Below the pieces are notes generated by a model. That model saw only the letters and a program-made list of their open reading frames with translations, was not told where the DNA came from and made no database searches. A stretch of DNA of 64,000 bases from Phaeobacter porticola (GTDB lineage Bacteria > Pseudomonadota > Alphaproteobacteria > Rhodobacterales > Rhodobacteraceae), in the NCBI RefSeq assembly GCF_001888185.1, contig NZ_CP016364.1, positions 868,001 through 932,000 of the forward strand. Reading direction: 5' to 3'. A program made the position numbers and the translations under genes. This document shows, piece by piece, positions 20,943 to 30,124 of the stretch; within the stretch, counting starts at the first letter, position 1; every line of letters begins with the position of its first letter.

Positions 20943-21482
20943 ATGGACGTGACCCGCATTTGCAGCACAATCATCACAGACCGCAGCTGGTTTGCACAGG
21001 TTCGGGCCTGTGTCAGGACGCACATCGTGGCGATTGCAACCGCGACAGCTGTTGCATCGGCGGTTCTACTGGCAGGGGTTGCCCCATCTAGGGTTCAGGC
21101 CGATCCGGCGCTGGTGTCGGCGTCGCGCGGAGTTGCTGTTGGTGGTCATGACGTGGTTGCCTTCTTTCAGGTCAACAGCTCTGTTTTGGGACATCCGGAC
21201 CACGCAATTATGTGGCGTGGTGCAATCTGGCGCTTTGCCAGCACGCAAAACCAACAACAGTTCGAAGCCAATCCACGTGCCTATGCGCCGCAATTCGGTG
21301 GCTATTGCGCCTATGCGCTGTCGCAGGGCTACCTGGCGCCAGGAAACCCATCGCTTTGGGTGATCGCGGATGGGCGGCTTTATCTGTTGAACAACGCCAA
21401 CGCCCTGACAGCATGGACAGCAGAACGCCCGGCCCTGATTGTTGCGGCGCAGGGCAATTGGCCGAGGGTGCTGCAAAGATGA
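20943..21482 (+). CDS. Exported YHS-domain protein
   Basis: A 179-residue protein with a hydrophobic segment at about residues 28-50 acting as a signal peptide or anchor after a polar N-terminus. The mature part carries a YHS-like domain: AVGGHDVVAFF, then WRFASTQNQQQFEANPRAYAPQFGGYCAYALSQGY. YHS domains are proposed metal-binding modules. The start is uncertain because the N-terminal 28 residues have poor ribosome-site support and an internal start closer to the signal sequence is possible. Confidence 0.75.
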   Translation: MDVTRICSTIITDRSWFAQVRACVRTHIVAIATATAVASAVLLAGVAPSRVQADPALVSASRGVAVGGHDVVAFFQVNSSVLGHPDHAIMWRGAIWRFASTQNQQQFEANPRAYAPQFGGYCAYALSQGYLAPGNPSLWVIADGRLYLLNNANALTAWTAERPALIVAAQGNWPRVLQR

Positions 21483-21665
21483 GCAGCGTGGGCTGAGTGG
21501 TCCATCGGGCGCGCCTTCATCCTGATCTTATGTCTTTGGCTGGTCTGCAAAATATCACGAATTTGAGAGGATCCCTTTCAAAATTCGCAGGCCACCCCAT
21601 ATTGATAACAGATCGCGAACTGGAACCTTCGCTGATCTTTTTCACTGTCCCTCGTTCCATACCTT

Positions 21666-21696
21666 GCGCCCAGGCTAGACCCTGGGCGCTTTTTTG
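21666..21696 (+). terminator. Strong terminator 184 bases after the YHS gene
   Basis: A perfect 9-bp stem GCGCCCAGG/CCTGGGCGC with a 6-base loop and six T residues. The long distance from the YHS stop (21482) suggests either a long 3' UTR or a separate small RNA in 21500-21696. Confidence 0.88.
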
Positions 21697-21813
21697 TTGG
21701 GGCGGGACTTTGACCGGGACTGTTGCTTTTCCCTTGCGCGGCGGACAGCAGCCGATACGGTCCACATCGCAGCAGAAAACGCGCCACAGGGCTGGTTGAT
21801 AATGGAGTGGATG

Positions 21814-22284
21814 ATGCCAGAATATTCCGACACGCATCTCAAGGACATACTGACCCGTAGCAAGACGATCGCCATTGTTGGTGTCTCGCTAAACCCGGTG
21901 CGGCCTAGCTATTACGTGGCGCGTTATCTGGCGTTGAAAGGGTATCGGGTTCTGCCCATCAATCCAGGCCACGCAGGAAAGATGCTGTTCGGCCAAACCA
22001 TCCACGCTCGTCTCAGCGAGATCACGGAACCTGTCCATATGGTTGATGTTTTCCGCCGATCCGAAGTTGTTCCGCCGATTGTGGACGAAGCGCTGGAGGT
22101 CTGCAAAGGCCTGCAGACAATCTGGATGCAGATCGGTGTCGAACATGCCGACGCTGCCACTAAGGCCGAGGCGCAGGACATCAATGTCATTCAGAACCGG
22201 TGTCCCAAGATCGAGTATCAACGCCTGTTTGGAGAATTGCGCATGGGTGGCTTTGCAACGGGGATCATATCGTCAAAACTGTGA
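21814..22284 (+). CDS. CoA-binding domain protein (YccU-like)
   Basis: A 156-residue Rossmann-type protein: IAIVGVSLNPVRPSYYVARYLALKG, then VLPINPGHAGKMLFG and VDVFRRSEVVPPIVDEAL. It matches the CoA-binding domain of YccU and of the N-terminal region of succinyl-CoA synthetase alpha; it contains no catalytic domain. GGAG lies 6 bases before the ATG at 21814; starts at 21811 and 21802 are in frame. Its role is unknown. Confidence 0.85.
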   Translation: MPEYSDTHLKDILTRSKTIAIVGVSLNPVRPSYYVARYLALKGYRVLPINPGHAGKMLFGQTIHARLSEITEPVHMVDVFRRSEVVPPIVDEALEVCKGLQTIWMQIGVEHADAATKAEAQDINVIQNRCPKIEYQRLFGELRMGGFATGIISSKL

Positions 22285-22424
22285 GGGCGAAGCGAGGCGC
22301 TCCCGCCCGTCCTGGCCGTTCTGAGGAAACGACCGCCCCGGTTGGGCATGGCGCCGCTGTGCGGCGCGCAGAAACCGATTTACCCACTATCCGCTATCGG
22401 GCGCAGCCATAGGGGGGAGGGGGA

Positions 22425-22742
22425 TCAGCCTTTGGGGCGGCTGGATTTCTCGACGATGCCGCTCACCCCCTGGCGGTCAGCCAGCACCTGAAGCACATCA
22501 TCCAGCGCCACATCGCGTGCCGCCAGCATCACCAGAAAATGATAGAGCACATCCGCGCCCTCAGAGGCGAGGCCGGGCTTGTTATCCTTCACCGCCTCGA
22601 TAATGGCCTCGATGGCCTCCTCACCGAATTTCTCGGCACATTTCTCCGGCCCCTTGGCGAGCAGTTTGGCGGTCCAGCTGCTGTCCGGGGCGGCACCCTT
22701 GCGCGCCAGAATGGTGGTCTCAAGGTCATGCAGCAGGGTCAT
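22425..22742 (-). CDS. hisE: Phosphoribosyl-ATP pyrophosphatase HisE
   Basis: A 105-residue all-alpha NTP-PPase-fold enzyme catalysing step two of histidine synthesis. The metal-binding helix pair is seen in [17 protein letters not shown] and [13 protein letters not shown]. The start overlaps the hisF stop by ATGA. It is the last gene of this his segment. Confidence 0.94.
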   Translation of the reverse strand: MTLLHDLETTILARKGAAPDSSWTAKLLAKGPEKCAEKFGEEAIEAIIEAVKDNKPGLASEGADVLYHFLVMLAARDVALDDVLQVLADRQGVSGIVEKSSRPKG

Positions 22743-23500
22743 GTCAGCCTCATTGGGATGCCGGCAGCGGCCATATGCTGTTTGGCCTGCTGCACAGTAA
22801 ATTCGCCAAAGTGAAAGATGGAGGCCGCCAGAACCGCGCTGGCGCCACCTTCTGTGACGCCCTCCACCAGATGATCGAGCGTGCCCACGCCGCCGGAGGC
22901 GATCACCGGCACATCGACGGCATCGGATATCGCGCGGGTCAGCGGCAGGTTGAAGCCTGATTTGGTGCCATCGCGGTCCATTGAGGTCAGCAGGATCTCT
23001 CCCGCACCTTTGGCCACTACAAGCCGGGCAAATTCAACCGCATCAATCCCGGTTTCGCGGCGCCCGCCGTGGGTGAAGATTTCCCATTTGCCGGGGGCCA
23101 CCGTCTTGGCGTCGATGGCACAGACAATGCACTGACTGCCGAACTGATCCGCGGCCTCGCGGATCACATCCGGGTTGGCCACCGCTGCGGAATTGAAAGA
23201 GACCTTATCGGCCCCGGCCAAGAGCAACGCGCGAACGTCTTCTTTGGTGCGCACCCCGCCGCCGACGGTGAGCGGTACGAAACACTGCTCTGCCGTGCGC
23301 CGCACCATATCGAACATGGTGCCGCGGTTTTCATGGGTGGCATGAATATCCAGAAAGCAGATCTCGTCCGCGCCGGCAGCATCATAGGCCTTGGCCGCCT
23401 CAACCGGGTCTCCGGCATCACGCAGGCCAACGAAATTGACACCTTTGACCACGCGGCCATCAGCCACGTCGAGACAGGGAATGATGCGGGTTTTCAGCAT
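22739..23500 (-). CDS. hisF: Imidazole glycerol phosphate synthase subunit HisF
   Basis: A 253-residue half-repeat TIM barrel, the cyclase partner of HisH. N-terminal [20 protein letters not shown] with catalytic Asp11, GGGVRTKED, the second Asp region [12 protein letters not shown] and [13 protein letters not shown]. The start at 23500 matches the family; 20 extra codons upstream are not conserved-looking. Coupled to hisE. Confidence 0.96.
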   Translation of the reverse strand: MLKTRIIPCLDVADGRVVKGVNFVGLRDAGDPVEAAKAYDAAGADEICFLDIHATHENRGTMFDMVRRTAEQCFVPLTVGGGVRTKEDVRALLLAGADKVSFNSAAVANPDVIREAADQFGSQCIVCAIDAKTVAPGKWEIFTHGGRRETGIDAVEFARLVVAKGAGEILLTSMDRDGTKSGFNLPLTRAISDAVDVPVIASGGVGTLDHLVEGVTEGGASAVLAASIFHFGEFTVQQAKQHMAAAGIPMRLT

Positions 23501-23534
23501 TGACTTTCCCTTTGCCGCTGGGGTTTCCCTGTCT

Positions 23535-24035
23535 TTACTGCGCGGAAGGACTGGATGCAATCGTGGGGCGGTGCCGCGCGATCCGGCGCATGCTGTCGCG
23601 CACGATCAGGATGTGAAACGGCATCACCGCCGTCAAATAGATCCGGCCCAGAAGATTATGACGATGGACCCAGGTTGCCATGTGGATCCGGCCGTCGTGC
23701 CGCAGCACGGTGATACGGAAATCTAGATGGATATCATCGGCGCCAAGGATCAATTCGCGGCTGTCCTCAAATGTAACGGGAAAGATCGCGCCGTCGCCAG
23801 TGTCGCTGACCTCGGTTTTCAGTCCAAATGGCCGCATGATGGCATTGCGCAGGCGCAAGAGCGCTGCGGCCCAGCCCGGCATCGACAGGCCAATATCGGC
23901 GGCGTCACGTGGGGAAAGCGGGCTTTCGACTGCATATCCATCAATAAAATCGCCTGGGGACACCATTTGCCACAGTCGGGCAGAGGCAGGCAGAGGGGTC
24001 TTGCGGACGCGGGGCATGGTGGAGCTTTCGTTCAT
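23535..24035 (-). CDS. DUF2867-like protein
   Basis: About 166 residues, with [41 protein letters not shown] and [26 protein letters not shown]. This matches my memory of the DUF2867 family (function unknown; also seen fused to nucleoside-diphosphate-sugar epimerases). Starts at 24077, 24035 and 24017 are possible, none with a good ribosome site. It lies 34 bases upstream of hisF in the same direction and may be cotranscribed. Confidence 0.65.
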   Translation of the reverse strand: MNESSTMPRVRKTPLPASARLWQMVSPGDFIDGYAVESPLSPRDAADIGLSMPGWAAALLRLRNAIMRPFGLKTEVSDTGDGAIFPVTFEDSRELILGADDIHLDFRITVLRHDGRIHMATWVHRHNLLGRIYLTAVMPFHILIVRDSMRRIARHRPTIASSPSAQ

Positions 24036-24208
24036 GACTGCGCAGGGCGATGATCCGCCTGCGCCGATGTCGCGCATTAAACGCGAAAACGCGGCGGTTT
24101 GAAACCGGACTCGGTGCCGCAGGAAATGACGTCGTCAAATCGCTGAAACATTGGCTCTGCGGCGAACGGGCCAATCGGGCTGAGTTGTTTGCCGGAATTG
24201 CGACAGGG

Positions 24209-24361
24209 TCAATGGGCGCCACTCTTCGTTTCACGAATCCGATAGGCAATTTCCACGCCTGCCAGGAGCACCAGTGCCGGCAGCAGAGTGGTAACGATGT
24301 AAATGAAGCCAAAAAACTTTAGAAAATAGGCACAGTTCCCCATCGCCTGAGGAAGATGCAT
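24209..24361 (-). CDS. Putative 44-50-residue membrane peptide
   Basis: A short frame reading MHLPQAMGNCAYFLKFFG and then IYIVTTLLPALVLLAGVEIA before a basic tail RIRETKSGAH. One strong transmembrane helix (about residues 15-40) and a positively charged cytosolic tail look protein-like. An alternative ATG at 24343 gives 44 residues with a weak CAGG site. It is upstream of the DUF2867 gene on the same strand. No family is recognised. Confidence 0.4.
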   Translation of the reverse strand: MHLPQAMGNCAYFLKFFGFIYIVTTLLPALVLLAGVEIAYRIRETKSGAH

Positions 24362-24367
24362 GCAAGA

Positions 24368-24502
24368 TTAGCAGCACTTGATGGTGCCGTCGCAACCGCC
24401 GAACAAAAACCCAATCCAAGCGCCGCAGTATGCGCTCAGCAGGATAAGGCTTCAGGCCCCGCCATAGCCTGTCCAGCGATTTGCAAACGGCGGGAAAAGC
24501 AC
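24368..24502 (-). pseudogene. Possible broken small membrane protein with internal TGA
   Basis: In the same frame and just upstream of the small membrane peptide, a protein-like stretch reads LFPPFANRWTGYGGA, TGA (24452-24454), then SLILLSAYCGAWIGFLFGG and CDGTIKCC before TAA. A TGG-to-TGA change would restore one small Trp- and Gly-rich membrane protein. Only a GTG (24502) offers a start, without a ribosome site. It could be a decayed gene or chance. Confidence 0.2.
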
Positions 24503-24676
24503 CCGGCTGGGTGTTCTGTGTTTGGTGTCGCGCAGAGCGTGTATGAAACAGGTCAGCAAAGGCAAAGTCGCAACAGTGAAATGTGTGATTAACGGTAAAT
24601 CCATAGAAAGAAGTCGCTATTTGAGAAGGTCCTGAGACGACAGGCGATATCTGTGCTTACCAGCATTGAGATTACG

Positions 24677-24719
24677 CCCCTCCGTGGGCACCACGTAAGT
24701 GGATGCTTCAAGTCAGGGG
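24677..24719 (+). other. Structured leader candidate in the 24362-24851 intergenic stretch
   Basis: CCCCT (24677-24681) pairs with AGGGG (24715-24719) around a hairpin GCACCAC-GTAA-GTGG-A-TGC with a GNRA-like loop. It is 133 bases upstream of the DUF302 gene. It matches no riboswitch consensus I know; the rest of this roughly 490-base stretch shows nothing else on the plus strand. Confidence 0.3.
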
Positions 24720-24851
24720 TGCAACCTTGCGTTGACGATCGGGAGATGGCGGGCTGAGAGCAAAGAACTGCCGATGCCGCAGATGTGAATTGCCTGCCGG
24801 GGCCTGTTGCCGTGTTTTTATCCCATCACCGCACATTTTGGAGCTGTCGTT

Positions 24852-25298
24852 ATGTTCAAATCCTTTGCCCTCGCCGGAGTCATTGCTGTTATGTCCGCCA
24901 TTCCCGCCGCTGCTGACCTGATCAAAATACCAAGCCAGAAACCGGTGGCTGAGACCATGGATGCGCTGCAGGCCGCAGTAGAGGGCGCAGGCGCCACGGT
25001 GTTTGCCCGGGTGGACCACGCGGCAGGTGCGCAGAACGTTGATCTGTCGCTTGGTGACGCGCAGCTTTTGATCTTTGGCAATCCCAAACTTGGCACGCCG
25101 GCCATGCAGGCGGATATGCGTGCGGGGCTTTTTCTGCCGCTTAAGGTGCTGGCCTACCAGGATGGCGAGGGACAGGTCTGGCTAACTTATGAAGACCCGG
25201 CTGTGATGCTGTCTGGTCTGGATGTCCCGGCTGATGCGGGGTTTGTTACCAAGATGCAGGGAGCCTTGGGCAAGCTGACGGGCGCCGCCGTCAGGTAA
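24852..25298 (+). CDS. Exported DUF302 protein
   Basis: A 148-residue protein: signal peptide MFKSFALAGVIAVMSAIPAA, then a DUF302-type domain (SQKPVAETMDALQAAVEGAG, VFARVDHAAGAQ, LLIFGNPKLGTPAMQ, VWLTYEDPAVM). Periplasmic; the biochemical role of DUF302 is unknown. The ATG at 24852 has GGAG 8 bases upstream; an in-frame start 15 codons earlier would disrupt the signal peptide. Confidence 0.85.
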   Translation: MFKSFALAGVIAVMSAIPAAADLIKIPSQKPVAETMDALQAAVEGAGATVFARVDHAAGAQNVDLSLGDAQLLIFGNPKLGTPAMQADMRAGLFLPLKVLAYQDGEGQVWLTYEDPAVMLSGLDVPADAGFVTKMQGALGKLTGAAVR

Positions 25299-25392
25299 AG
25301 CAGGTGGTTTCGGGGCGGTTGGCAGGGGGCGCTGCCCTCTCCGGGCCTTGCCCGTTCACCCCCGGGATATTTCCAGCCAGAAGAAAAGAATG

Positions 25393-26115
25393 TCAGACCT
25401 TGAGCAGGTCCAGGGCGGTTTTGACATCGATCGCGCCATCGTAGAGCGCGCGGCCGGAAATGGCCCCGTTCAACGGCGCACCACAGGTCTTCAGGGCCTG
25501 AAGATCGTCCAGCGAAGAAACGCCGCCCGAGGCGATCACCGGAATGCTGACCGCGTTGGCCAGATCTGCTGTTGCCTCGATATTCGGGCCCTTCATGGCG
25601 CCATCACGCAGAATGTCGGTGTAGATGATGGCTGCAACACCTGCGTCTTCGAAGGATTTTGCCAGATCCGTGACCATGACGTCGGTTTCCTCTGCCCAGC
25701 CTTTGGTCGCAACGCGGCCATTGCGCGCGTCAATGCCAACGGCGACCTTTCCCGGAAATTCCCGCGCCGCCTCGCGCACCAGATCTGGATTTTCCACCGC
25801 CACGGTGCCCAGAATAACCCGCGCCAAGCCTTTGTCGATCCAGCGGGCGATCGTGGCCATGTCGCGAATACCACCGCCGAGCTGCGCGGGCACTTGGCAT
25901 TGTGTCAGGATCTCTTCAACTGGTGCAGCATTGACCGGCTCTCCCGCAAAGGCACCATTGAGGTCAACCAGATGCAGCCATTCACAGCCTGCGGCCACAA
26001 ATTCCAGTGCCTGGGCGGCCGGGTTGTCGTTAAAGACGGTGGTCTTGTCCATATCGCCATGCAGCAGGCGGACGGCTTGCCCATCTTTGAGATCGATTGC
26101 GGGGTAGAGGATCAT
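25393..26115 (-). CDS. hisA: Phosphoribosylformimino-AICAR isomerase HisA
   Basis: A 240-residue TIM barrel: [20 protein letters not shown] with catalytic Asp8, [30 protein letters not shown], the second catalytic Asp in [14 protein letters not shown] and [13 protein letters not shown]. The start at 26115 is the family N-terminus although the frame is open for about 190 codons more. It is separated from hisH and hisF by unrelated genes. Confidence 0.95.
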   Translation of the reverse strand: MILYPAIDLKDGQAVRLLHGDMDKTTVFNDNPAAQALEFVAAGCEWLHLVDLNGAFAGEPVNAAPVEEILTQCQVPAQLGGGIRDMATIARWIDKGLARVILGTVAVENPDLVREAAREFPGKVAVGIDARNGRVATKGWAEETDVMVTDLAKSFEDAGVAAIIYTDILRDGAMKGPNIEATADLANAVSIPVIASGGVSSLDDLQALKTCGAPLNGAISGRALYDGAIDVKTALDLLKV

Positions 26116-26313
26116 AGTGCATGCCCTTGTCAGAACTATCGGAAACCGGTCCCTGCCACGCGCGTGGCTGATGCCGTAGCAGCGCTGTTGAGGCAGGGTC
26201 TCGTCTTGCTCCCCTTTTGCACAAGGCCACTCACGATTGCAACGCGACCCGAGGTCAACCTTGCCTGAAATGCCAGTTGGCGGCCAGACTGCCTGCAAAA
26301 GGGAGGATGAAAC

Positions 26314-26700
26314 ATGAAAAAACTGGCAATTGGTATCGCCTTTGTACTTGGATTGGCAGGCGCTGCATCGGCTGATCCTGTACTTGGCACATGGAAGACC
26401 CAGCCAGATGACGGCTCTTACGCCCATGTCACCATGGCACCCTGCGGTGCTGCGGTGTGCGGAAAAATCAGCCGGACGTTCAATGCCGACGGAGAGTATA
26501 AATCGCCCAATATCGGCAAGACCCTGGTGATTGATATGGTTGCCAATGGCGATGGATCTTACGCGGGCAAAGTCTGGCGCCCCTCCAATAATAAGATCTA
26601 CATCGGCAAGATGGACCTTGCAGGCCAGTCTCTGGCTTTGCGCGGCTGCGTGGCTGGTGGGCTGATCTGCTCCAAACAAACCTGGAACCGGGTTAAGTAA
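26314..26700 (+). CDS. Exported DUF2147 protein
   Basis: A 128-residue protein with a classical signal peptide ([20 protein letters not shown]) and a DUF2147 lipocalin-like domain: [54 protein letters not shown]. Two Cys pairs could form periplasmic disulfides. The ribosome site AGGGAGG is strong, and a good terminator follows. Function unknown. Confidence 0.9.
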   Translation: MKKLAIGIAFVLGLAGAASADPVLGTWKTQPDDGSYAHVTMAPCGAAVCGKISRTFNADGEYKSPNIGKTLVIDMVANGDGSYAGKVWRPSNNKIYIGKMDLAGQSLALRGCVAGGLICSKQTWNRVK

Positions 26701-26732
26701 GGCTCAGAATGCCGGGGCTGCATATGGCCATT

Positions 26733-26762
26733 GGGGCGCATTTTGGACTGCGCCCCTTTTTT
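26733..26762 (+). terminator. Terminator of the DUF2147 gene
   Basis: An 8-bp stem GGGGCGCA/TGCGCCCC, 8-base loop, then six T residues. Confidence 0.9.
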
Positions 26763-26782
26763 GACGAGGGGTTTAAGGCAGT

Positions 26783-27034
26783 CTAGAACAGTCCCAGCTG
26801 CACGGGGATCGGCACAAAGCCGCGCTTGATATGGCGGGCACGGTCTTTCTCGGCGGCAGCCAGCGCGCTCTCGCGTGACGTGAAATAGCTACGCCGCTGC
26901 TGTCCCCCGGCCTCGCCCAGCGGGCCATTGATCTGCTCCACACACCATTCCCCAAACAAGGTTTGGCTGAGGCTCAGCACGCAATAGCGGTGCTGACCTT
27001 CATGATAGTCGAATTTTTCGAGTCGGATCTGCAC
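26783..27034 (-). CDS. WGR-domain protein
   Basis: An 83-residue protein: IRLEKFDYHEGQHRYCVLSL, FGEWCVEQINGPLGEAGGQQ, YFTSRESALAAAEKDRARHIKRGF. This is a WGR domain, the nucleic-acid-linked module known from PARPs and bacterial stand-alone proteins; here W-C-V replaces the W-G-R triad. I chose a GTG start at 27034 because the longer frame (ATG at 27112) begins with an Arg-rich stretch unlike the family. Confidence 0.75.
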   Translation of the reverse strand: MQIRLEKFDYHEGQHRYCVLSLSQTLFGEWCVEQINGPLGEAGGQQRRSYFTSRESALAAAEKDRARHIKRGFVPIPVQLGLF

Positions 27035-27212
27035 CGGGTGGTGACCTGCAAGTGACGTGGGGCTATTTGGGTTTGCGGTGTATGCCCGTCTACGTCGTCG
27101 CTGTCCATCCACTCTTCATCGTGGCCCAAGCCGTCGTTGCGGCAGGGGTTACCTTCTGGCCACAGCGATCTCGCAGCCAGAAGACTCGGGGCTGGGCGGT
27201 GCCCGGTTCGGA

Positions 27213-27752
27213 TCAGACAGCGCCGTTGTATTCGCCGCGCGCAGGGTAGTCATTGGCGATGGCAAAATCTAATGCCGAGACCAGTTCAGAGAAATGCGGA
27301 CGGACAAATGGCATTGTCTGTACCGACCCGTAGTAAAGCGTCTGTTCGGGCGTCACCATAAAGAGGCCGGGCTCAGAGAACAGCGCGGGTTCTTCGATAC
27401 CGATCGAGGTGGTGCCGCGTGACGTGGACAGGTACAGCCCCCATTCGCGCGCGACATCCAGCGGCAGATCATAACCAAAGCGTAAGGATTCTGCTGCGAT
27501 TTTGTCGGCCATGGCGCGGGTGCGGTCGGTGCCGTCGCTGCTGATCGCGATGCAATTCACGCCACGGTTGGCAAAATCAGCAACCCGTTTTTCAAACTCT
27601 TTCAGATAGTTTGCGCAGATCGGGCAATGAAGGCCGCGGTAAAAGCAGATCACTGTTCCACGCGGGCTTTCTTCAGTGGTTAGGTCAAACTGTCCATGAT
27701 CCAGGGTCGGCAGGGTTAGGTTCGGGGTTTTCTGGCGGGGTATCAGCATCAT
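27213..27752 (-). CDS. Peroxiredoxin-like (AhpC/TSA family) protein
   Basis: A 179-residue thioredoxin-fold protein. TVICFYRGLHCPICANYLKEF contains a CPIC pair where peroxiredoxins have the TxxC peroxidatic Cys; CIAISSDGTDRTRAMADKI follows. It should reduce peroxides or act as a thiol oxidoreductase in the cytoplasm. It is divergent from an AraC-family regulator, with 99 bases between them, which suggests that the regulator controls it. Confidence 0.85.
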   Translation of the reverse strand: MMLIPRQKTPNLTLPTLDHGQFDLTTEESPRGTVICFYRGLHCPICANYLKEFEKRVADFANRGVNCIAISSDGTDRTRAMADKIAAESLRFGYDLPLDVAREWGLYLSTSRGTTSIGIEEPALFSEPGLFMVTPEQTLYYGSVQTMPFVRPHFSELVSALDFAIANDYPARGEYNGAV

Positions 27753-27851
27753 CGGCTCTCCATCTTGGGATTTGTCTTGACCAAGGGTATCCGGGTATGG
27801 TGCTTTAAAAATCCGAATTACCTGATCAAAAATCCTATATTTGGGACCGGT

Positions 27852-28634
27852 ATGGATCGACTGACAACATTGATAAAGCGGTTTCAGCTGCGGGTCGGGC
27901 CAGTGGACCCCGCGGCTGCGCGGTTACTGATTGTGGCAGAGCCGGGTTCTGCCGCGATATCATTTGATGACGGCATAGGGGGGGGCGGCGCCTTGCTGTT
28001 CTGTACGGAGCCTGTCAGCGGGCGCGAGACCCATCAGACCTGCGCCGATAAGGGGCAAAAGATCCTGCTGGCGATGGGGGTGTCCTGGTCACGCTCAACA
28101 AATCCATTTCTGGCGGCCTTGCCGGACTGTATTCGCTACCCGTTGCAAGATGATCCTGCGGCCTGCGAATTGGTGCGGTTGATCGTGCAGGAAGACAGGG
28201 GCGGGCGCTGCGGCGCAGATTCTGTGGTATCGCGCCTGGGCGAAATTCTGATGGTGCGGCTGCTGCGCGATCAGATTGCGCGGGGCAGCGCTGAACCGGG
28301 ATTGATCGCAGGCCTGGGCGATCCACGCCTGAGCCGGGCGATAGTGGCGATCCACGACCATCCGGGCAAGCCGTGGTCCAATGATGATCTAGCCTGCGAG
28401 GCCGGGCTATCGCGGTCACGCTTTGCCGAGGTCTTTGCGGCGGAGGTTGGAGAAACCCCCATGGGCTACCTGCGGCGTTGGCGGCTGATCCTGGCCCGTC
28501 AGGATCTTGTGCGCGGCGACCGGGTCGATGCCGTTGCGCGGCGCTATGCGTATGGCTCGTCCGAGGGGTTCACCCGCGCCTTTCGCAAGGCGCATGGTGT
28601 GGCGCCGGTGTCGTTGCGCAAGGCTGTGGCCTGA
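27852..28634 (+). CDS. AraC-family transcriptional regulator
   Basis: A 260-residue regulator: an N-terminal cupin-type sensor domain (about 1-150) and a C-terminal double helix-turn-helix (WSNDDLACEAGLSRSRFAEVF and AVARRYAYGSSEGFTRAFRK). The cupin begins DRLTTLIKRFQLRVGPVDP. The ATG at 27852 fits the family; an open frame 29 codons longer is A/T-rich promoter-like DNA. The divergent peroxiredoxin-like gene is its likely target. Confidence 0.88.
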   Translation: MDRLTTLIKRFQLRVGPVDPAAARLLIVAEPGSAAISFDDGIGGGGALLFCTEPVSGRETHQTCADKGQKILLAMGVSWSRSTNPFLAALPDCIRYPLQDDPAACELVRLIVQEDRGGRCGADSVVSRLGEILMVRLLRDQIARGSAEPGLIAGLGDPRLSRAIVAIHDHPGKPWSNDDLACEAGLSRSRFAEVFAAEVGETPMGYLRRWRLILARQDLVRGDRVDAVARRYAYGSSEGFTRAFRKAHGVAPVSLRKAVA

Positions 28635-28696
28635 CCCCGGCTTCACCTTTCCCAAAATACTCCCGCCGGAGGCACGGCGCGCAGCGCCGTTCTGGA

Positions 28697-29335
28697 TCAG
28701 GGGGCCCAGGTCAGAAAATTGCCGATCATCCGCAAGCCGATGTCCTGGCTTTTCTCCGGGTGAAACTGCATGCCGACCATTGTATCGCGACCAATGACAG
28801 CCGTGACATCGCCGCCGTAGTCCACATGGGCCAGCCGCTCTGCGGGGATACCAACACGGAAATGGTAGGAATGCACGAAATAGCAGTGATCGCCGGAGGC
28901 AATGCCGTCAAAAATCGCATGGTCACTGTCGATCACCAGGTCGTTCCAACCCATATGCGGCACTTTGAGATTGGGATTTTGGGGGGTGATCTTGACCACG
29001 TCACCGCCCACCCAACCTAGGCCGGGGGTGTCGCGATACTCATGACCGGTGGTGGCCATTAGCTGCATGCCCACACAAATTCCCAAAAAGGGGCGGCCTT
29101 TCTGCTCTACGGCCTCGACCATGGCATCATAAATGCCCCGGTGGCCACGCAGCTCTGCGGCACAGGCCGGAAAGGCGCCGTCACCGGGCAGCACCAGTCG
29201 ATCAGCACGGGCCACGACCTCGGCGTCAGAGGTCACGACAACCTCGCCTGCATTCATTTCACGGGCCATCCGCTGAAACGCTTTTTCGGCAGAATGCAGA
29301 TTGCCGGATTCGTAGTCGATAATGGCGGTCAACAT
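28697..29335 (-). CDS. hisH: Imidazole glycerol phosphate synthase subunit HisH
   Basis: A 212-residue class I glutamine amidotransferase supplying ammonia to HisF. IIDYESGNLHSAEKAFQR, LPGDGAFPACAAEL, the nucleophile in FLGICVGMQLM and the His/Glu of MQFHPEKSQ complete the triad. One base separates it from hisB. The start at 29335 is the family N-terminus; the frame is open upstream inside hisB. Confidence 0.95.
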   Translation of the reverse strand: MLTAIIDYESGNLHSAEKAFQRMAREMNAGEVVVTSDAEVVARADRLVLPGDGAFPACAAELRGHRGIYDAMVEAVEQKGRPFLGICVGMQLMATTGHEYRDTPGLGWVGGDVVKITPQNPNLKVPHMGWNDLVIDSDHAIFDGIASGDHCYFVHSYHFRVGIPAERLAHVDYGGDVTAVIGRDTMVGMQFHPEKSQDIGLRMIGNFLTWAP

Positions 29336-29336
29336 C

Positions 29337-29924
29337 TTACAGCGCGCCTTTGGTCGACGGGATCGCATCACTCTTGCGCGGGTCGGTCTCGACCGCGGTG
29401 CGCAAAGCGCGCGCAACGGCCTTGAACGCGGCCTCTGCAATGTGGTGGCTGTTGACCCCATGCAGCTGATCAATATGCAAAGTGATGCCGCCGTGGGTGC
29501 TAAAGCCTTGGAAAAACTCGCGCACCAATTCGGCGTCAAAGGTACCGATTTTCTGGGTCGGCAGATCGACGTTCCAGATCAGAAACGGGCGTGCCGACAG
29601 GTCCAGTGCGCAGCGCACCTGGGCGTCATCCATCGGCAGGTGACATTCGCCATAGCGGTTGATGCCTTTCTTGTCGCCAAGGGCGGCAACCAGCGCCTGA
29701 CCTAAGGCGATGCCGGTATCTTCGACCGTGTGGTGATCGTCGATGTGATAATCACCCTTGGCGCGTATAGTCATATCAATCAACGAATGCCGCGACAGCT
29801 GGTCCAGCATATGATCGAAGAAACCGACGCCGGTCTGATTGTCATAGGCGCCGACGCCGTCGAGGTTGATCTCGACCGTGATTTCGGTTTCGGCGGTCTT
29901 GCGGGTGATCTGAGCGGTGCGCAT
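29337..29924 (-). CDS. hisB: Imidazoleglycerol-phosphate dehydratase HisB
   Basis: A 195-residue monofunctional dehydratase. The metal-binding motifs [34 protein letters not shown], and the second-half [27 protein letters not shown] are intact. First gene of the hisBH pair. Confidence 0.96.
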   Translation of the reverse strand: MRTAQITRKTAETEITVEINLDGVGAYDNQTGVGFFDHMLDQLSRHSLIDMTIRAKGDYHIDDHHTVEDTGIALGQALVAALGDKKGINRYGECHLPMDDAQVRCALDLSARPFLIWNVDLPTQKIGTFDAELVREFFQGFSTHGGITLHIDQLHGVNSHHIAEAAFKAVARALRTAVETDPRKSDAIPSTKGAL

Positions 29925-30124
29925 GGCGGCATGTCCTTGATATCCTGCGCCGCTTATAGGGGCAGGGTGGGGGCACGCTCAAGCCTATGGGTGGATTTGC
30001 CGCAAAACTGTTGCCGCAGATGCCCGCGTTTGGAACGGCGTCTGCCCCACCGGGGATTGCCACCCGCGCGCGTGCATGTCAGCTTGGCCATCAAATCAGG
30101 CATTCCAACCAGTTGAGGGGCACC

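Noticed and set aside
20840-21091. 83-codon frame upstream of the YHS gene
   Set aside because: Starts inside the inverted repeat, overlaps the YHS gene out of frame and has no protein-like character.
25348-26268. 306-codon plus-strand frame opposite hisA
   Set aside because: Antisense shadow; hisA on the minus strand has all catalytic motifs.
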